Of a stretch of 64,000 nucleotides of DNA, positions 18,536 to 28,167 are shown one piece after another. Position 1 is the stretch's first letter, and each line of letters starts with the position of its first letter. This DNA comes from Solibacteraceae bacterium (GTDB lineage Bacteria; Acidobacteriota; Terriglobia; Bryobacterales; Bryobacteraceae): assembly GCA_021324015.1 (NCBI GenBank), contig JAJPJX010000084.1, positions 1-64,000 on the forward strand. Direction: 5' to 3'. Position numbers and translations under genes: made by a program. The notes beneath the pieces are model-generated. The model was not told the origin of the DNA. It ran no database searches and saw only the letters and a list, made by a program, of their open reading frames with translations.

Positions 18536-20707
18536 CTACCGGAGCAAAACCAGTACGGGGATCTTCCCTTTTCCTTTCTTGAGAGAGCCGAGCGCCTTGC
18601 CGATGATCGCGCCGGCGGATTTCGCGGTGTCCACTGCTTTCTGCGCGTGGCCCTTGGTGGCGCTGGTGGTCAGCAGATCCCCGACTTCGATCGGCGCGGC
18701 GGAAGCATCCACCTTGCAGTGGGCGTACGCACCGAGGGTGACCATGTAGCCGACCTGCCCGGCTCCCACTTTGCTGGAATCCAGCTTTTCCATTTCATGC
18801 GCGGCAAACATGCGCGTCCGCGTGCCGGCGCGCGCCGCGCTTTTCCTGGCCTTGCCTTCAGCCGGCTTCTCCTTCTCCGCCTCCTGCACCTCTCCATGCA
18901 CGCTGGCCACGATGCCACAGACGCGCGTGTCATACGGGCTCGAGGCCAGGTCCACTTCCGGGACCGGAATATCTTCGCCGTGGAAGACGGAGGCCTGGTT
19001 CGGCCCGAGCACGACCACGTCGCCCTGTTCCAGCGTATCGCCGGACTGGTTCACAAACTGGTCCGTCACACAGCCGCTCTTGTTGGGGGCCACCAGGGTG
19101 CCCTGTACGATCAGGTTTCCGGCCACTGCCAGCGCGCCGCCGGCGGGCCGAAGCACGGGGGCAGGGCTGCCGAAATCCACATTCAGGAAGATCGAGCCGC
19201 TGCCGGCGTTCAGCACCAGGTTACCCGAGCCATCCGCGCGCAACGAACTGCGATGCGCGCCGGCAAAGGTGAACGAGAGAAGCGACTGGCCGCCGGCGGT
19301 GGGGTTCTCAATGTTCATCGCCGCGTTCGGCAGGGCGATCGCGGTGTTCGGATGCGTGATCTGGAAGCGCGTGGTAGGCGCGGCGTTTCCCACTCCCACC
19401 ATGGAACTGGCCAGATCGATCGTCATCACCGGGTTGCCGGCCTGCTGGAAGATCATGTGATCCGCCGAGTCGCGATACATCAACCCCCAGTTCGCGAAAG
19501 CCGGGGAATGGGAGATCACGGGGCGATCCGGGTTGGCCGTGCCGGATTCGAACATGAAAATCATCGGCACGGTGCCGTTGTCGAAGCCGATGGTGCCGTT
19601 GACGGTGAGGTTTGCATAGGGGCTGTCGTCTCCGATGCCCACCCGTCCGTTGTCCTGGACAGTAAGGTAGCGGGTCGCCCCGGCATCGCTGTGCCGGGCG
19701 ATGTGGAATTTCCAGCCGCTGCCGTCGCCAAAGGCCAGGAAGCCGGCGTCCGGATTGTTTACTCCGGGAAAGAGGAAGGTTTCCGGCGTACCGGTGCCGG
19801 TGGACCCCAGCCGGATGCCGCGGCCCTGGCCGCCGGCGCCCTGTATGTCGAGCAGCGAGGCGGGTGTGGCTGTATTGATTCCCAGGTTGCCCGCGGCGGA
19901 AATTCTCGCCCGTTCGACGGCAGCCGCGCTCGTGAAAAACAAGATGTCGCCAAACTCGCGGAATTCCATGCGATTGGCCGCGCGGTTGAAGACCAGGCGG
20001 TGATTGTCGTCGAGCGAGCGGATCTGGCCGTTGTCCTCGAAGTAGACCTCCGTGTTGGCGTCGAGTTGCAGGCTGGCGCCATCCACCGAAAGCCGGTTCG
20101 CCGAGACACAACTGAGGCCCGGCCACTGCGCCGGGTTGACGCCAACGCGGCTCAGGTGCAGGCCGCTGGTGGTGAGGGGTGGAAGGTTGTCCCCCAGTAC
20201 CGTGCCGGCGCGGGAGCGGACGGAGTTGTCCGGGTTGGCTATGAGTTGGCCGCTGTTCAACTGCACGGCCGCCAGCAGCACGCCGGCGGGAGGAGCGGCC
20301 TCCGGGTTCGGGGCGGTCCGCCGCTGGGTGATGGCCGGCGTCTCCTGGATACGCGTATTGCCCGTAATTCCGGGATCCGTGCTGGGGTCCGACGGCGTCT
20401 CGGTGTAGCTGATATAGATCTCGGCCGCCGTCGCGTCGGTTCGCAGGTTGACGGTGTCGGGCGTGAGATTGACGATGATCTGGCCGTTGGCATCCAGGGC
20501 GGTGCCCGCGCCCACCGTGATCGTGCCGGGGTTCGGCCCGGCGGCGACCCCCAGCCCCTCCGCCACGCCCGGCGTGTGCATCAAGCGGATCAGCCGCTGG
20601 CGGCGATCCTGATGGTAATCCTGCTCGTCCATCAGGTCCTGCGCCCGCAAAAACTGGCGCTCGAAGTAGTTCATCCGTTTATCGAGGTTGCGATTTCTGA
20701 TTGCCAT
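18536..20707 (-). CDS. eCIS tail-fibre-like protein
   Basis: A 723-residue likely fibre or host-recognition protein of the injection particle. The N-terminus (NYFERQFLRAQDLMDEQDYHQ, HTPGVAEGLGV) is a baseplate-attachment type segment often found on CIS/phage-tail surface proteins. The middle has beta-rich repeats of the pattern GNLGINTATPASLLDIQG, GRVGIGDDSPYANLTVNG and SSMVGVGNAAPTTRFQI, as in trimeric phage fibres. The C-terminal domain (about 555-723) has GDVVVLGPNQAS, VCGIVASVHGEV, GYMVTLGAYAHCKVDA and GDLLTTSATKGHA, a beta domain frequent at the end of such fibres, interrupted by a charged EKEKPAEGKARK loop. GGAG lies close before the ATG. Last clear gene of the eCIS operon. Confidence 0.75.
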   Translation of the reverse strand: MAIRNRNLDKRMNYFERQFLRAQDLMDEQDYHQDRRQRLIRLMHTPGVAEGLGVAAGPNPGTITVGAGTALDANGQIIVNLTPDTVNLRTDATAAEIYISYTETPSDPSTDPGITGNTRIQETPAITQRRTAPNPEAAPPAGVLLAAVQLNSGQLIANPDNSVRSRAGTVLGDNLPPLTTSGLHLSRVGVNPAQWPGLSCVSANRLSVDGASLQLDANTEVYFEDNGQIRSLDDNHRLVFNRAANRMEFREFGDILFFTSAAAVERARISAAGNLGINTATPASLLDIQGAGGQGRGIRLGSTGTGTPETFLFPGVNNPDAGFLAFGDGSGWKFHIARHSDAGATRYLTVQDNGRVGIGDDSPYANLTVNGTIGFDNGTVPMIFMFESGTANPDRPVISHSPAFANWGLMYRDSADHMIFQQAGNPVMTIDLASSMVGVGNAAPTTRFQITHPNTAIALPNAAMNIENPTAGGQSLLSFTFAGAHRSSLRADGSGNLVLNAGSGSIFLNVDFGSPAPVLRPAGGALAVAGNLIVQGTLVAPNKSGCVTDQFVNQSGDTLEQGDVVVLGPNQASVFHGEDIPVPEVDLASSPYDTRVCGIVASVHGEVQEAEKEKPAEGKARKSAARAGTRTRMFAAHEMEKLDSSKVGAGQVGYMVTLGAYAHCKVDASAAPIEVGDLLTTSATKGHAQKAVDTAKSAGAIIGKALGSLKKGKGKIPVLVLLR

Positions 20708-20722
20708 CTCCGGTGTCCTCCG

Positions 20723-21514
20723 TCAGTCACTCTCGACGATCAGGGGTTCATCCCAAATCAATGCGGTCTCATCCAATTGCGCCGCGGGGCGCCCGCCGAT
20801 TTCGGTCTCGCCGGGCGCGGCGAGTTGCATGGGCAGAGCGCGCAGACGCAGTTCGTAATAGGTGTGCGCGGGCTTTTCCAGGTCCAGGAGCCTCCGCGCC
20901 TGGCGTTGCAGGTTATCCAAACCGCCGGGCTGGCGCAGGGCGAGCGTGGCTGGGTCGGCTGTGAGATCCGCCAGGAAGAAGAAAGGCGGCCCTTCCCCGA
21001 GCACCGTGCCGAAGTCCAGTTGCGCGGAGACATCCAATTGGAGGATCGTGTCCACGCCGTTATAGGCCCGTGCCAGGTCATTCAGCAAAGGAAGCCCCAA
21101 GTCCAACAGATCGTCCCTCAGCCATGCCTGGAGCAACGCCTCCATCCCCGCCAAAGTGCTCCGGGGGGCGTAGAGGCCGATCGCCGCCTGGAAAAATCGG
21201 CGGTTCCAATCGAGGTCCTTGTCCTCGCGGAGCGGCAGGGCGATCCAGGAAGCGAGGTACGCCAGGTAGTCGATGGGCGGCTGCGGCAGGTGCTGGAATT
21301 CGGGCGGCGGTGTGACGGCGGGATCGAAAAGGCTGGGAATGCCTCCCCCGGATCCGTCCGCCTGCCCTTCGATTTCGGCTTCCAGCTCCTCGAACAATTC
21401 CTCGAAGGCCTGCAAGAAGCGGCTCAGGAAGCTGACGCCGCTTACCTCGTCCGCACGGAAAACCGCCGGGAGGTAATCTCGGAACGAAATGGGTCGGGTG
21501 GCGCCTGGCATCAT
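20723..21514 (-). CDS. eCIS baseplate protein, phage P2 gpI-like
   Basis: A 263-residue protein of the phage tail protein I class. ISFRDYLPAVFRADE, FLSRFLQAFEELFEELE, DYLAYLASWIALPLRED and RRFFQAAIGLYAPRSTLAGMEALL are the usual conserved blocks. It should join the baseplate wedge to the fibre, whose gene follows after 15 bases. Two consecutive ATGs occur at the start, preceded by GGAGCGG. No HTH or signal peptide. It follows the second gpJ-like gene by six bases. Confidence 0.8.
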   Translation of the reverse strand: MMPGATRPISFRDYLPAVFRADEVSGVSFLSRFLQAFEELFEELEAEIEGQADGSGGGIPSLFDPAVTPPPEFQHLPQPPIDYLAYLASWIALPLREDKDLDWNRRFFQAAIGLYAPRSTLAGMEALLQAWLRDDLLDLGLPLLNDLARAYNGVDTILQLDVSAQLDFGTVLGEGPPFFFLADLTADPATLALRQPGGLDNLQRQARRLLDLEKPAHTYYELRLRALPMQLAAPGETEIGGRPAAQLDETALIWDEPLIVESD

Positions 21515-21520
21515 CCGCTC

Positions 21521-22405
21521 CTAAAGATCCATCACCGCCACCGTCAGGCGAGCCAGGGTCACGAGGGATACGGCGCGCAGGTCCTCCGTCTCGGCGAGCG
21601 GCAGCTCGTCAATATCCTCGTCCCCGTTGAGCAGCAGGCGGCTCACATGATCCACGCCGTCGACGCGCTCGATCACCTGGTCGAGCTCCGAGCGAAACAC
21701 CGAGCGGCCGAAGACCCAGCCGCTGCCGTCTTCTCCGCCGGAGAGCGGGCTCAGGAAGCGCGTGACGGCACCGGTCACCGCGGCGGCCACGCCGTCCTTT
21801 CCTAGCCGGCTCGAGGCATCCCGCACCACGGTTACATCGACGGAGACCGGGGTGTACTGGGGAGCCGTCGCCCGCAGGCGCGTGCCGATCAGACAGCGGG
21901 ACCTGACACCCTGGAAGACGGCTTCCAACATGGCCGCGCCGGGCCGCGGCGCAGGGTCATTGGGGAAGTCCGGCACGAGCACCAGTTTCACGACCTGTTC
22001 GGCGGGGAACACGGTCGGCACTTCCGATGTTTGCAGCACGACCTTGGCGCGGGCGATGCCGGTAACCGCCGAGAGCGCGAAGCCTTCCAGTTCGTCCGCG
22101 GTGATGGCGCGTTCCTGGCGCTCGATCACCTCGAGCGCGCGCGCCAGCGTGGCGCTCACCGGCTCGCCCGGAGCGCGGGTGACGTTTACCAGCCCGGCAA
22201 AGGCCGCCAGCGACCGCTCCGGCACGCGGTTGATCTGATAGAACGCCGCATCCGTCAGAAAGGCAAACAGTTCCAGCAGCGTGATGCCCGGATCCGACAG
22301 GTTATGGTCCGTCCACTGCGGGAAATAACGCGGAATCAGGGAGCGGCCCTCGGTGGCCAGTTGATCGAAATTGCGGTCGTCCAGGTTAGGTACAGGAAGG
22401 GGCAT
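21521..22405 (-). CDS. eCIS baseplate J-like wedge protein (short)
   Basis: A 294-residue gpJ/Afp12-type baseplate wedge subunit. Motifs: FPQWTDHNLSDPGITLLELFAFLTDAAFYQINRVP near the start (read here in parts: DPGITLLELFAFL; FYQINRVPE), AITADELEGFALSAVTGIARAK in the middle, and GWVFGRSVFRSELDQVIERV near the end. It is the smaller of two gpJ-type proteins and follows the large one after five bases. Afp and PVC also have two proteins of this kind (Afp11 and Afp12), so the arrangement is standard. Confidence 0.82.
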   Translation of the reverse strand: MPLPVPNLDDRNFDQLATEGRSLIPRYFPQWTDHNLSDPGITLLELFAFLTDAAFYQINRVPERSLAAFAGLVNVTRAPGEPVSATLARALEVIERQERAITADELEGFALSAVTGIARAKVVLQTSEVPTVFPAEQVVKLVLVPDFPNDPAPRPGAAMLEAVFQGVRSRCLIGTRLRATAPQYTPVSVDVTVVRDASSRLGKDGVAAAVTGAVTRFLSPLSGGEDGSGWVFGRSVFRSELDQVIERVDGVDHVSRLLLNGDEDIDELPLAETEDLRAVSLVTLARLTVAVMDL

Positions 22406-22410
22406 GCGCG

Positions 22411-25400
22411 TTACACAGCCTCCATGCTGATCCGGTGCGGCCCGGGATAAACCAGGAAATTGTCGTCCAGGTAAACGACAGACCCGGCCGGAGCGATACC
22501 GGCCACCGTCGCGGGCGCCGCCGTGAATCTGCCATCCCGCCGGGACAGGATGACGGTATCGCCGGTGCTGAAGCCCGCGAGCGTGAAAGAAGCAAACGGC
22601 TGATTGGCCGGCAGACCATCCACGAGCGGCAGGCGGACGCGGTTGTCCAGGGTTGCCAGCAACGTACCCGGCGCCAGCGCTCCGTCGATCTCGTACGCTT
22701 CGATACCCAGCACCACGGAGGGCGCCGCGGTCAGGCTGACCGAGGATACGGTCATCGGAAACGGGTAGAACACGGTCAGACGGTCGCCCGGTCGCCGCTG
22801 CGCGGCGAAGTCCGGGGAATCGACCTGGATCTGCGAAAGCCCGGTCCGGGAGCGGCGGATCGCCGTGGTGAGGCGCGTCTCCTCATTGCCGTCGTAGGTT
22901 CGCACGATGCTGCCCACGGGAAAACCCACGCCATCGCTCCCAAACGGGGCGACTCTGAGGCTGGCTCCCGAGGCCGAAACCACGGTCAGATCCTGCACCT
23001 TGGTGATGCGGTCTCCTTCTTTGAAACCTTTGACGGCGGCGCGGGCTGAGGAGCCGGCGGCCAGGGGCTCGGCCAGCAGGCAGGCCTTGTCCCCGGCGGG
23101 GGAAATCACCGCGCTGAACTCCGGCAGGTCCAGCATCAGAGGGACGGGAGAGGCAAAGGACAGCCAGTGCTGCGCGATGTGCGGAATCAGGCGCAGCGAC
23201 TTCACATAGGCCAACCCCGGGACGCCCTCCAGCAACTGGTAGACCTCCGACTCGTACACATCCCGGGCGTACTCCCAGCCAGTTCCCAACGGGCCCCCGG
23301 TGAGGGGATGGAAAAAAGCGGCAATGGCGGCGATCACTTGGCGTTTGACCTCTTCCGCCCGCGTGATCTCCCTGGGAACGACCACCGCTTCGACGGATAC
23401 CTGAATGTATCCGGGGCCCGTGACGGAGATGCGCGCCGGAGTGGATTGGGCGAGCCCGGCAAAAGCGCGGGCAGCCAGGTAATCCTCGACCTCGCCGATG
23501 AGTTGGGAACTCGGCGAGAGCTTCCCCTCTGTGCCGGCAGGAATGATCAGCACCGTAGCCCAGCCCGGCTCGTAGCGCAAATCGCGGTTGACGTTCGGGA
23601 TGCACTTGGCGCGAGCAACCCGCGTGCCGGCCGCCTCGCGCGCCAGCCATTCCAGGTCTCCGGCCGAGACCGCGCGGCCGCGATGGCGCAGTGTCTGCGG
23701 GCCGCGCCCCTCCACCATCGCCGCCGTCTCGACGTCGCCGCCACCGTCCGCCGCGACGGGATTCGTCACCGAGGCCACTCCGGAGACGACGGACTTGATC
23801 TGCGCGGCGGCGCCCGCGGGCTGGTTGCCGGCCGACCCGCCTCCCGCCTGGTAGCTGGCCGAGACGTTATTCGTTCCGCGCGGCGGGATCATGCCCTGCG
23901 CGCCGTCGCCGAAAGTGATCGTGCCGGTGAGGCGGTCCAGCGTGTAATGGCGGCTGTTTGGCGCGGAACGCAGGAAGTTCGGCACTTCGCTCCAGGTGAC
24001 CCAGGTCTCCGTCTCGCCGGTGACCGCGTTCCGGCGCGTCTCGATCGCGTCCGGCCCCTCCGCTTGCACAATGGCGGCCAGCTCCACGTCCGAGGGCGGC
24101 TCGGCTTCGCGCACCAGGATCCGCTGCCCGGGCAGCACCGGGGATCGCGTGAGACGGAGTGCCTGGGAGGGCTGGCCGCTGCCCGAACCGGCGATCTCGT
24201 TACTGGTCGTGATGGCCTGAATCGCTGGAACTGTGTTCAGGTAGACCCCTTGGATGCGCTGCGTGGTGGACGGGTCGTTGGCCGCGGAAAGCGCCCGGAT
24301 CCAATAGCGCGCGTTGGAGTCGAATCGCGCGAGCGGCGCCATATCCTCCGGGATGAGCAACTCGAGCGTGCCCGATTCCGTGAGGCTGTTGGTGCCGTCG
24401 AAGACCGTCAGGCTTTGCCAGCCCGCGCCACTGAAGTACTCCCAGCGCAGCGGCGGCAGTTCCGCGGAAGAAACCTGGTTGCCGCGCGGCTCCGGAAGCA
24501 CACTGCCGGAGAAGGCGCTCGGCGGTGTGGCGATGAAGAGAGTTGCCGCCTCACCCGGTGGCGCAGCCGTCAGCCCCACGTAGAACGCGGGCTCCGCATC
24601 CGCGTACACATCCAGCCCCGGGTCGGCGACCGAACGAAACGGCACGATCGAGCCGCTTTCGAGCGGCGGCGTCTGGTCCAGGAGCGTGAACCCGTCCTGG
24701 GTCACGACGGTGGGTGTGCCGCGTGCTTCATAGCCCAGGGTCAACTTGCGGATCACCGGCGGATTCAGGCTGGCCGTGCCAGGCTTCACGGTGAATCCTT
24801 TCGAGGGGTCCGCCGGATCCACGGCCACGTAATCGGTCGGCAGCCCGTAGTTGCCGGACGCCAGGCGCACGCGCAGCCAGTAGCTGCTTTTGCCGTTGAC
24901 CTCCCCCGGCGCGTAGGTTTGCGGGGGGATCACGATGTCGCCAGTGCGGACAAAATCGTCGGTCTGGACGGCGGCCGGCGTCACCGCCTGCCAGCCGTTA
25001 GCGCCGAGGATTTCCCACTGCAAGGTGACGTTGGGAGACGTCATTTCCACTCCGACATCGATGTGCAGGACCCGCGGCAGCCCTGTAGTCACGCCGAAGT
25101 AGAGAATGTTCGACGGTCCAGGCTGCTGCCCGAAGGGGTAGAAGGGCGACTGGAAGTCCAGCGGCGTGGCCCCCGCGAAACCCACGAAGTAGGCGCTGGT
25201 CACGCGCCGCACGTTAACGTTAGCGGCGTGCTCGAACAGCAGCCGGTCGCGGGCAGTAATGATGTAGCCCAGGATGAAAGGAAACAGGACCGTGGGATTG
25301 AACTGCGTCTCGATGTTGCCGACCAGGATGTCGCTCCGCAAGACGGACCCGGTCGCGCGCGGGCTGACCACCGGACCGGTCGCCGTAGGTGTCGGCACGG

Positions 25401-27342
25401 ATGCCTGCAGGAAAATGTCGTAGAAGGCCGGCTGTACGTCGGTAACCACGGCGAACTCGCGCCGCCCGGGGTCATCGATCATGAGGATGTCGCCCGGCTC
25501 GATACCGGCAGCAGTGTTCACGATGAAGGTGTTGGGAAGATTCTTGTCTTGACCCACACGCACCGCATCGCGCAGCACAGCCAGCGGAGCCGAGGCGCCG
25601 CGCTGGTGTACGGCCGTGCCCGCCGGATGCGGCTGGCGCAGGGCCGGCGCGATGCTGGCAACGCTCGGCGCCCCCGTGCCGCCCTCGGCCACCACCATGA
25701 CCACCTCCTTGGTGGCGTTGTCGTCGCCAATCTGCAAAACCGCGCCGGTCCCGGCGAAATTTGCGTCCGCGAGCGTCAGAGAGGTAGCCGTCGAACCAGC
25801 GGCAATCGCCGAATCGGTCTTCACCGAGAACTTGTGGACATCGGGGACTCCGGAGTAAGCGCCGCTTTCGATGCGCACCCGGAACCACCCCGCAGTCACG
25901 CCGTAAAGCCCCGCCGGCGAAATGTCGGTGGGACGCGGAATCTCGATGGCGCCATCGACCGTAAATCCTCTGGTGCCGTCGCCGTCGATCGTCGGCCCCG
26001 TGGTGCGGGCGGCGCCCGCTCCCACCGCGGCGTTCGGGATGCGGCTCCACGAGTCGCCGTTCCAGTATTCCCAAATCAGGGAAGGCGGCGGCGCCGGCTG
26101 GACATCGGCGTGCAGCGTCACTTGCACGCCCGGCTTGGAGAAGGCCTCGCGGCTTCCGATGTACAGGGTACTGCCCACTTGCGGCGCGTTTCCGAAAGGA
26201 AACGATTCCTTGGTCACGTCCAGAGGTGCATTGTTGTTGAAGGCGAAATCCGGCAGCAGGCCATCGGCGCTTACGCGCAGCCGCAGGTCGCGCAGCCCGA
26301 GTCCCTCGCCGGGAGCCAGATCGGTGACCGGCGCCGGCAGCACCGCCTCGATCCAGCGGCTGGTCACGCCTGTCTGCAACCAGGCTACAGGACTGGGCCC
26401 GCGCAGCATCGTGGAATCCACCTGGCCCGGCACCGGCAGGCGCAGGAAAGGATTGGACGTCACCTGGGCGCCCGCGGGGAAGGCGATCGAAAGCGGTGCG
26501 ATCAGCCGGACCACGTTGCCAGCTTCGAGACCGGCAACCTTGACCGAAACCGAGGCTGCTCCCGCCCGGATCGTCAGCGTGTCGCCGATGGTGAACCCAG
26601 CAGCCGACACCAGGGTGAGGCGCGTGTCCCCAGCCGCTGCGGCGCTCCGGAGAATGGTGGCGATCGCGCCCAGCGGCGAGAGGCTCTGGATCACCCCGCC
26701 GATGCTGCATTGCCACTGAAGGTTCTGGAAGAAGGCCTGCAAGGCGGAGCCCAACGAAGATCCCGCGGGCTCGAGGTCTACTGTGGCGCCGGCGAAGTCC
26801 AACAAGGCGCTATGGCCCAACCGGAGAACGTGCGGCATGCGGCGCGCGCCGGCCATCGGGCGGAAGCCGCTCACGCTCTGGCCGGCCAACAGGGAGGTAC
26901 AATCCGTATACCGGTCCCACAGCGGATCCATGGTGAATGCCTGCGCGATCTGCGCCGGCAGCACGTTCAGATCTTCGGTGGTCTCGAACAGGACGGCGGA
27001 CTGCGATGCGCCGGGCAGCGTTCCTGCCTGCGTGCCCTGCGGGACCAGCGTGGGGCCCGTGCCGGCCTTTAAATTGAAAGTGAGCGGCACTCCCGCCGGG
27101 CTGGGCGGGATCAGCGAGACCCCCATAGTCTGAAGAAATGCCAGCAGATTCTTCTCCGGCACCTGGTTGAGGCGCTGCAAGGCCAGCTCCGTCAACCGCG
27201 CGAAGATGCGCTGGAGCGCCACGCCCGCGTCGCCTTCCGCCGGCGGCTTCCATTCGGGCACGTGCGCCGCGGCGAGCGCGCGAAGCCGCGCGAGGATGTC
27301 CTCCAGGGCGCGGCTGTCCAGGACAGGCGGCTGAGCCGGCAT
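22411..27342 (-). CDS. eCIS baseplate J-like protein (very large, Afp11 class)
   Basis: A 1643-residue putative baseplate assembly protein. The N-terminus (EGDAGVALQRIFARLTELA, LQRLNQVPEKNLLAFLQTMG) is the usual wedge start. The middle (about 200-1100) is made of repeated beta modules, several with WEYWNGDSW or WEYFSGAGWQSLTVF type cores. The gpJ core follows (AVSAGDLEWLAREAAGTRVARAK, GWATVLIIPAGTEGKLSP, near 1200-1300) and GTGWEYARDVYESEVYQLLEGV. A further 200-residue beta tail ends the protein. It is distinctly longer than I expect for Afp11, because of the module repeats and the tail. Its ATG overlaps the gp25 gene stop (ATGA). Confidence 0.85.
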   Translation of the reverse strand: MPAQPPVLDSRALEDILARLRALAAAHVPEWKPPAEGDAGVALQRIFARLTELALQRLNQVPEKNLLAFLQTMGVSLIPPSPAGVPLTFNLKAGTGPTLVPQGTQAGTLPGASQSAVLFETTEDLNVLPAQIAQAFTMDPLWDRYTDCTSLLAGQSVSGFRPMAGARRMPHVLRLGHSALLDFAGATVDLEPAGSSLGSALQAFFQNLQWQCSIGGVIQSLSPLGAIATILRSAAAAGDTRLTLVSAAGFTIGDTLTIRAGAASVSVKVAGLEAGNVVRLIAPLSIAFPAGAQVTSNPFLRLPVPGQVDSTMLRGPSPVAWLQTGVTSRWIEAVLPAPVTDLAPGEGLGLRDLRLRVSADGLLPDFAFNNNAPLDVTKESFPFGNAPQVGSTLYIGSREAFSKPGVQVTLHADVQPAPPPSLIWEYWNGDSWSRIPNAAVGAGAARTTGPTIDGDGTRGFTVDGAIEIPRPTDISPAGLYGVTAGWFRVRIESGAYSGVPDVHKFSVKTDSAIAAGSTATSLTLADANFAGTGAVLQIGDDNATKEVVMVVAEGGTGAPSVASIAPALRQPHPAGTAVHQRGASAPLAVLRDAVRVGQDKNLPNTFIVNTAAGIEPGDILMIDDPGRREFAVVTDVQPAFYDIFLQASVPTPTATGPVVSPRATGSVLRSDILVGNIETQFNPTVLFPFILGYIITARDRLLFEHAANVNVRRVTSAYFVGFAGATPLDFQSPFYPFGQQPGPSNILYFGVTTGLPRVLHIDVGVEMTSPNVTLQWEILGANGWQAVTPAAVQTDDFVRTGDIVIPPQTYAPGEVNGKSSYWLRVRLASGNYGLPTDYVAVDPADPSKGFTVKPGTASLNPPVIRKLTLGYEARGTPTVVTQDGFTLLDQTPPLESGSIVPFRSVADPGLDVYADAEPAFYVGLTAAPPGEAATLFIATPPSAFSGSVLPEPRGNQVSSAELPPLRWEYFSGAGWQSLTVFDGTNSLTESGTLELLIPEDMAPLARFDSNARYWIRALSAANDPSTTQRIQGVYLNTVPAIQAITTSNEIAGSGSGQPSQALRLTRSPVLPGQRILVREAEPPSDVELAAIVQAEGPDAIETRRNAVTGETETWVTWSEVPNFLRSAPNSRHYTLDRLTGTITFGDGAQGMIPPRGTNNVSASYQAGGGSAGNQPAGAAAQIKSVVSGVASVTNPVAADGGGDVETAAMVEGRGPQTLRHRGRAVSAGDLEWLAREAAGTRVARAKCIPNVNRDLRYEPGWATVLIIPAGTEGKLSPSSQLIGEVEDYLAARAFAGLAQSTPARISVTGPGYIQVSVEAVVVPREITRAEEVKRQVIAAIAAFFHPLTGGPLGTGWEYARDVYESEVYQLLEGVPGLAYVKSLRLIPHIAQHWLSFASPVPLMLDLPEFSAVISPAGDKACLLAEPLAAGSSARAAVKGFKEGDRITKVQDLTVVSASGASLRVAPFGSDGVGFPVGSIVRTYDGNEETRLTTAIRRSRTGLSQIQVDSPDFAAQRRPGDRLTVFYPFPMTVSSVSLTAAPSVVLGIEAYEIDGALAPGTLLATLDNRVRLPLVDGLPANQPFASFTLAGFSTGDTVILSRRDGRFTAAPATVAGIAPAGSVVYLDDNFLVYPGPHRISMEAV

Positions 27343-27758
27343 CAGAGTTGCCCCCTGTCGAGATAGAACGGATAGACCAGGTTGAAGGTCGTATCAGTGC
27401 GGCGCACGCGGTACTGCACCTCCACGTTGAGCCGGTTGTATTCCGCCGGATCGATGGTGGCCTTGACGCTCAGCACCTCGATGCGCGGCTCGTAACGGAT
27501 TAGCGCATCCTTCACCTGGTGCTCCACCAGCGCCGTCGTCGCCACGTTCGCCGGAGCGAAGACCTGGCTTTCCAGGCCCGCGCCGAAGTCCGGCTGCATG
27601 ACGCGCTCGCTCTTGCCCGTGCGCGCGATCAGCAGAATGGACTGCCGGATGTGGTCCTCGTAGCTGTTCATGGCCAGGCGGCCTTCTCCGTCCACCGCCA
27701 GGGGGAACGCCAGGCCCGCGCCGAGGAAATCCTTGCCCTGGTCCGCATTGTCCGGCAT
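27342..27758 (-). CDS. eCIS baseplate gp25-like protein (Afp9)
   Basis: A 138-residue GPW/gp25 family subunit of the baseplate wedge. FLGAGLAFPLAVDGEGRLAM, HIRQSILLIARTGKSERVMQPDFGAG (seen in parts) and the EPR motif in RYEPRIEVL are family hallmarks; the EPR motif helps start sheath polymerisation in related systems. The internal ATG at 27758 is chosen over an upstream in-frame start because family members begin here and the extra 25 residues are low complexity. It overlaps the large gpJ gene by four bases. Confidence 0.88.
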   Translation of the reverse strand: MPDNADQGKDFLGAGLAFPLAVDGEGRLAMNSYEDHIRQSILLIARTGKSERVMQPDFGAGLESQVFAPANVATTALVEHQVKDALIRYEPRIEVLSVKATIDPAEYNRLNVEVQYRVRRTDTTFNLVYPFYLDRGQL

Positions 27759-27766
27759 ACGCGCTC

Positions 27767-28153
27767 CTATCCGATGTTGACCGTGCCCACCGCCACCACC
27801 GAACCACCCGGCAGATCGGAAGGATCGTTGCACGTGGTAGCCGTGTCGCCGTTGCGGGCCGCCGGGTTTCCATTGATAAACACCGTGGCGCTGCCCATCA
27901 TGATGGTGGCCCGGTTGGTCGGCGGCTTTACAAACGTCCCGCCGATGGGCACATGCGGGGGTGTATTCGAGGCCGTGCTGTTCACGGTTGCAGCCGGCAT
28001 CCCCATGATGTTGACACTGGTCGAGAGGCCACCGTCGATGATCCCGGTAAACGGGTGCGGCGTGAGCACCGGCGGCGCAGTGCCGGGCGGTTGAATCATG
28101 TGCATGTCGGTAGCCATGATCTGATCGCCTTGTTTTGCAGCGGGCATGCCCAT
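27767..28153 (-). CDS. eCIS PAAR-like spike-tip protein
   Basis: A 128-residue protein of the PAAR/DUF4150-like class that caps the spike. It has GMPAAKQGDQI at the start, repeated GMPAATVNSTASN and ARNGDTATTCNDPSD segments, and the Gly/Pro/Asn-rich short-strand texture of PAAR cones. The ATG at 28153 follows GGAGGCG by eight bases; six upstream residues are excluded. It sits between the gp5-like spike gene and the gp25 gene, the usual place for Afp10 equivalents. Confidence 0.75.
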   Translation of the reverse strand: MGMPAAKQGDQIMATDMHMIQPPGTAPPVLTPHPFTGIIDGGLSTSVNIMGMPAATVNSTASNTPPHVPIGGTFVKPPTNRATIMMGSATVFINGNPAARNGDTATTCNDPSDLPGGSVVAVGTVNIG

Positions 28154-28167
28154 CGCGAATCGCCTCC

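Noticed and set aside
23167-27072. 1301-residue plus-strand open frame opposite the gpJ gene
   Set aside because: Arg/Gly/His-rich composition without motifs, a frame kept open by high GC opposite a real gene; the same applies to the 1052-residue frame at 18647-21805 and similar ones elsewhere.
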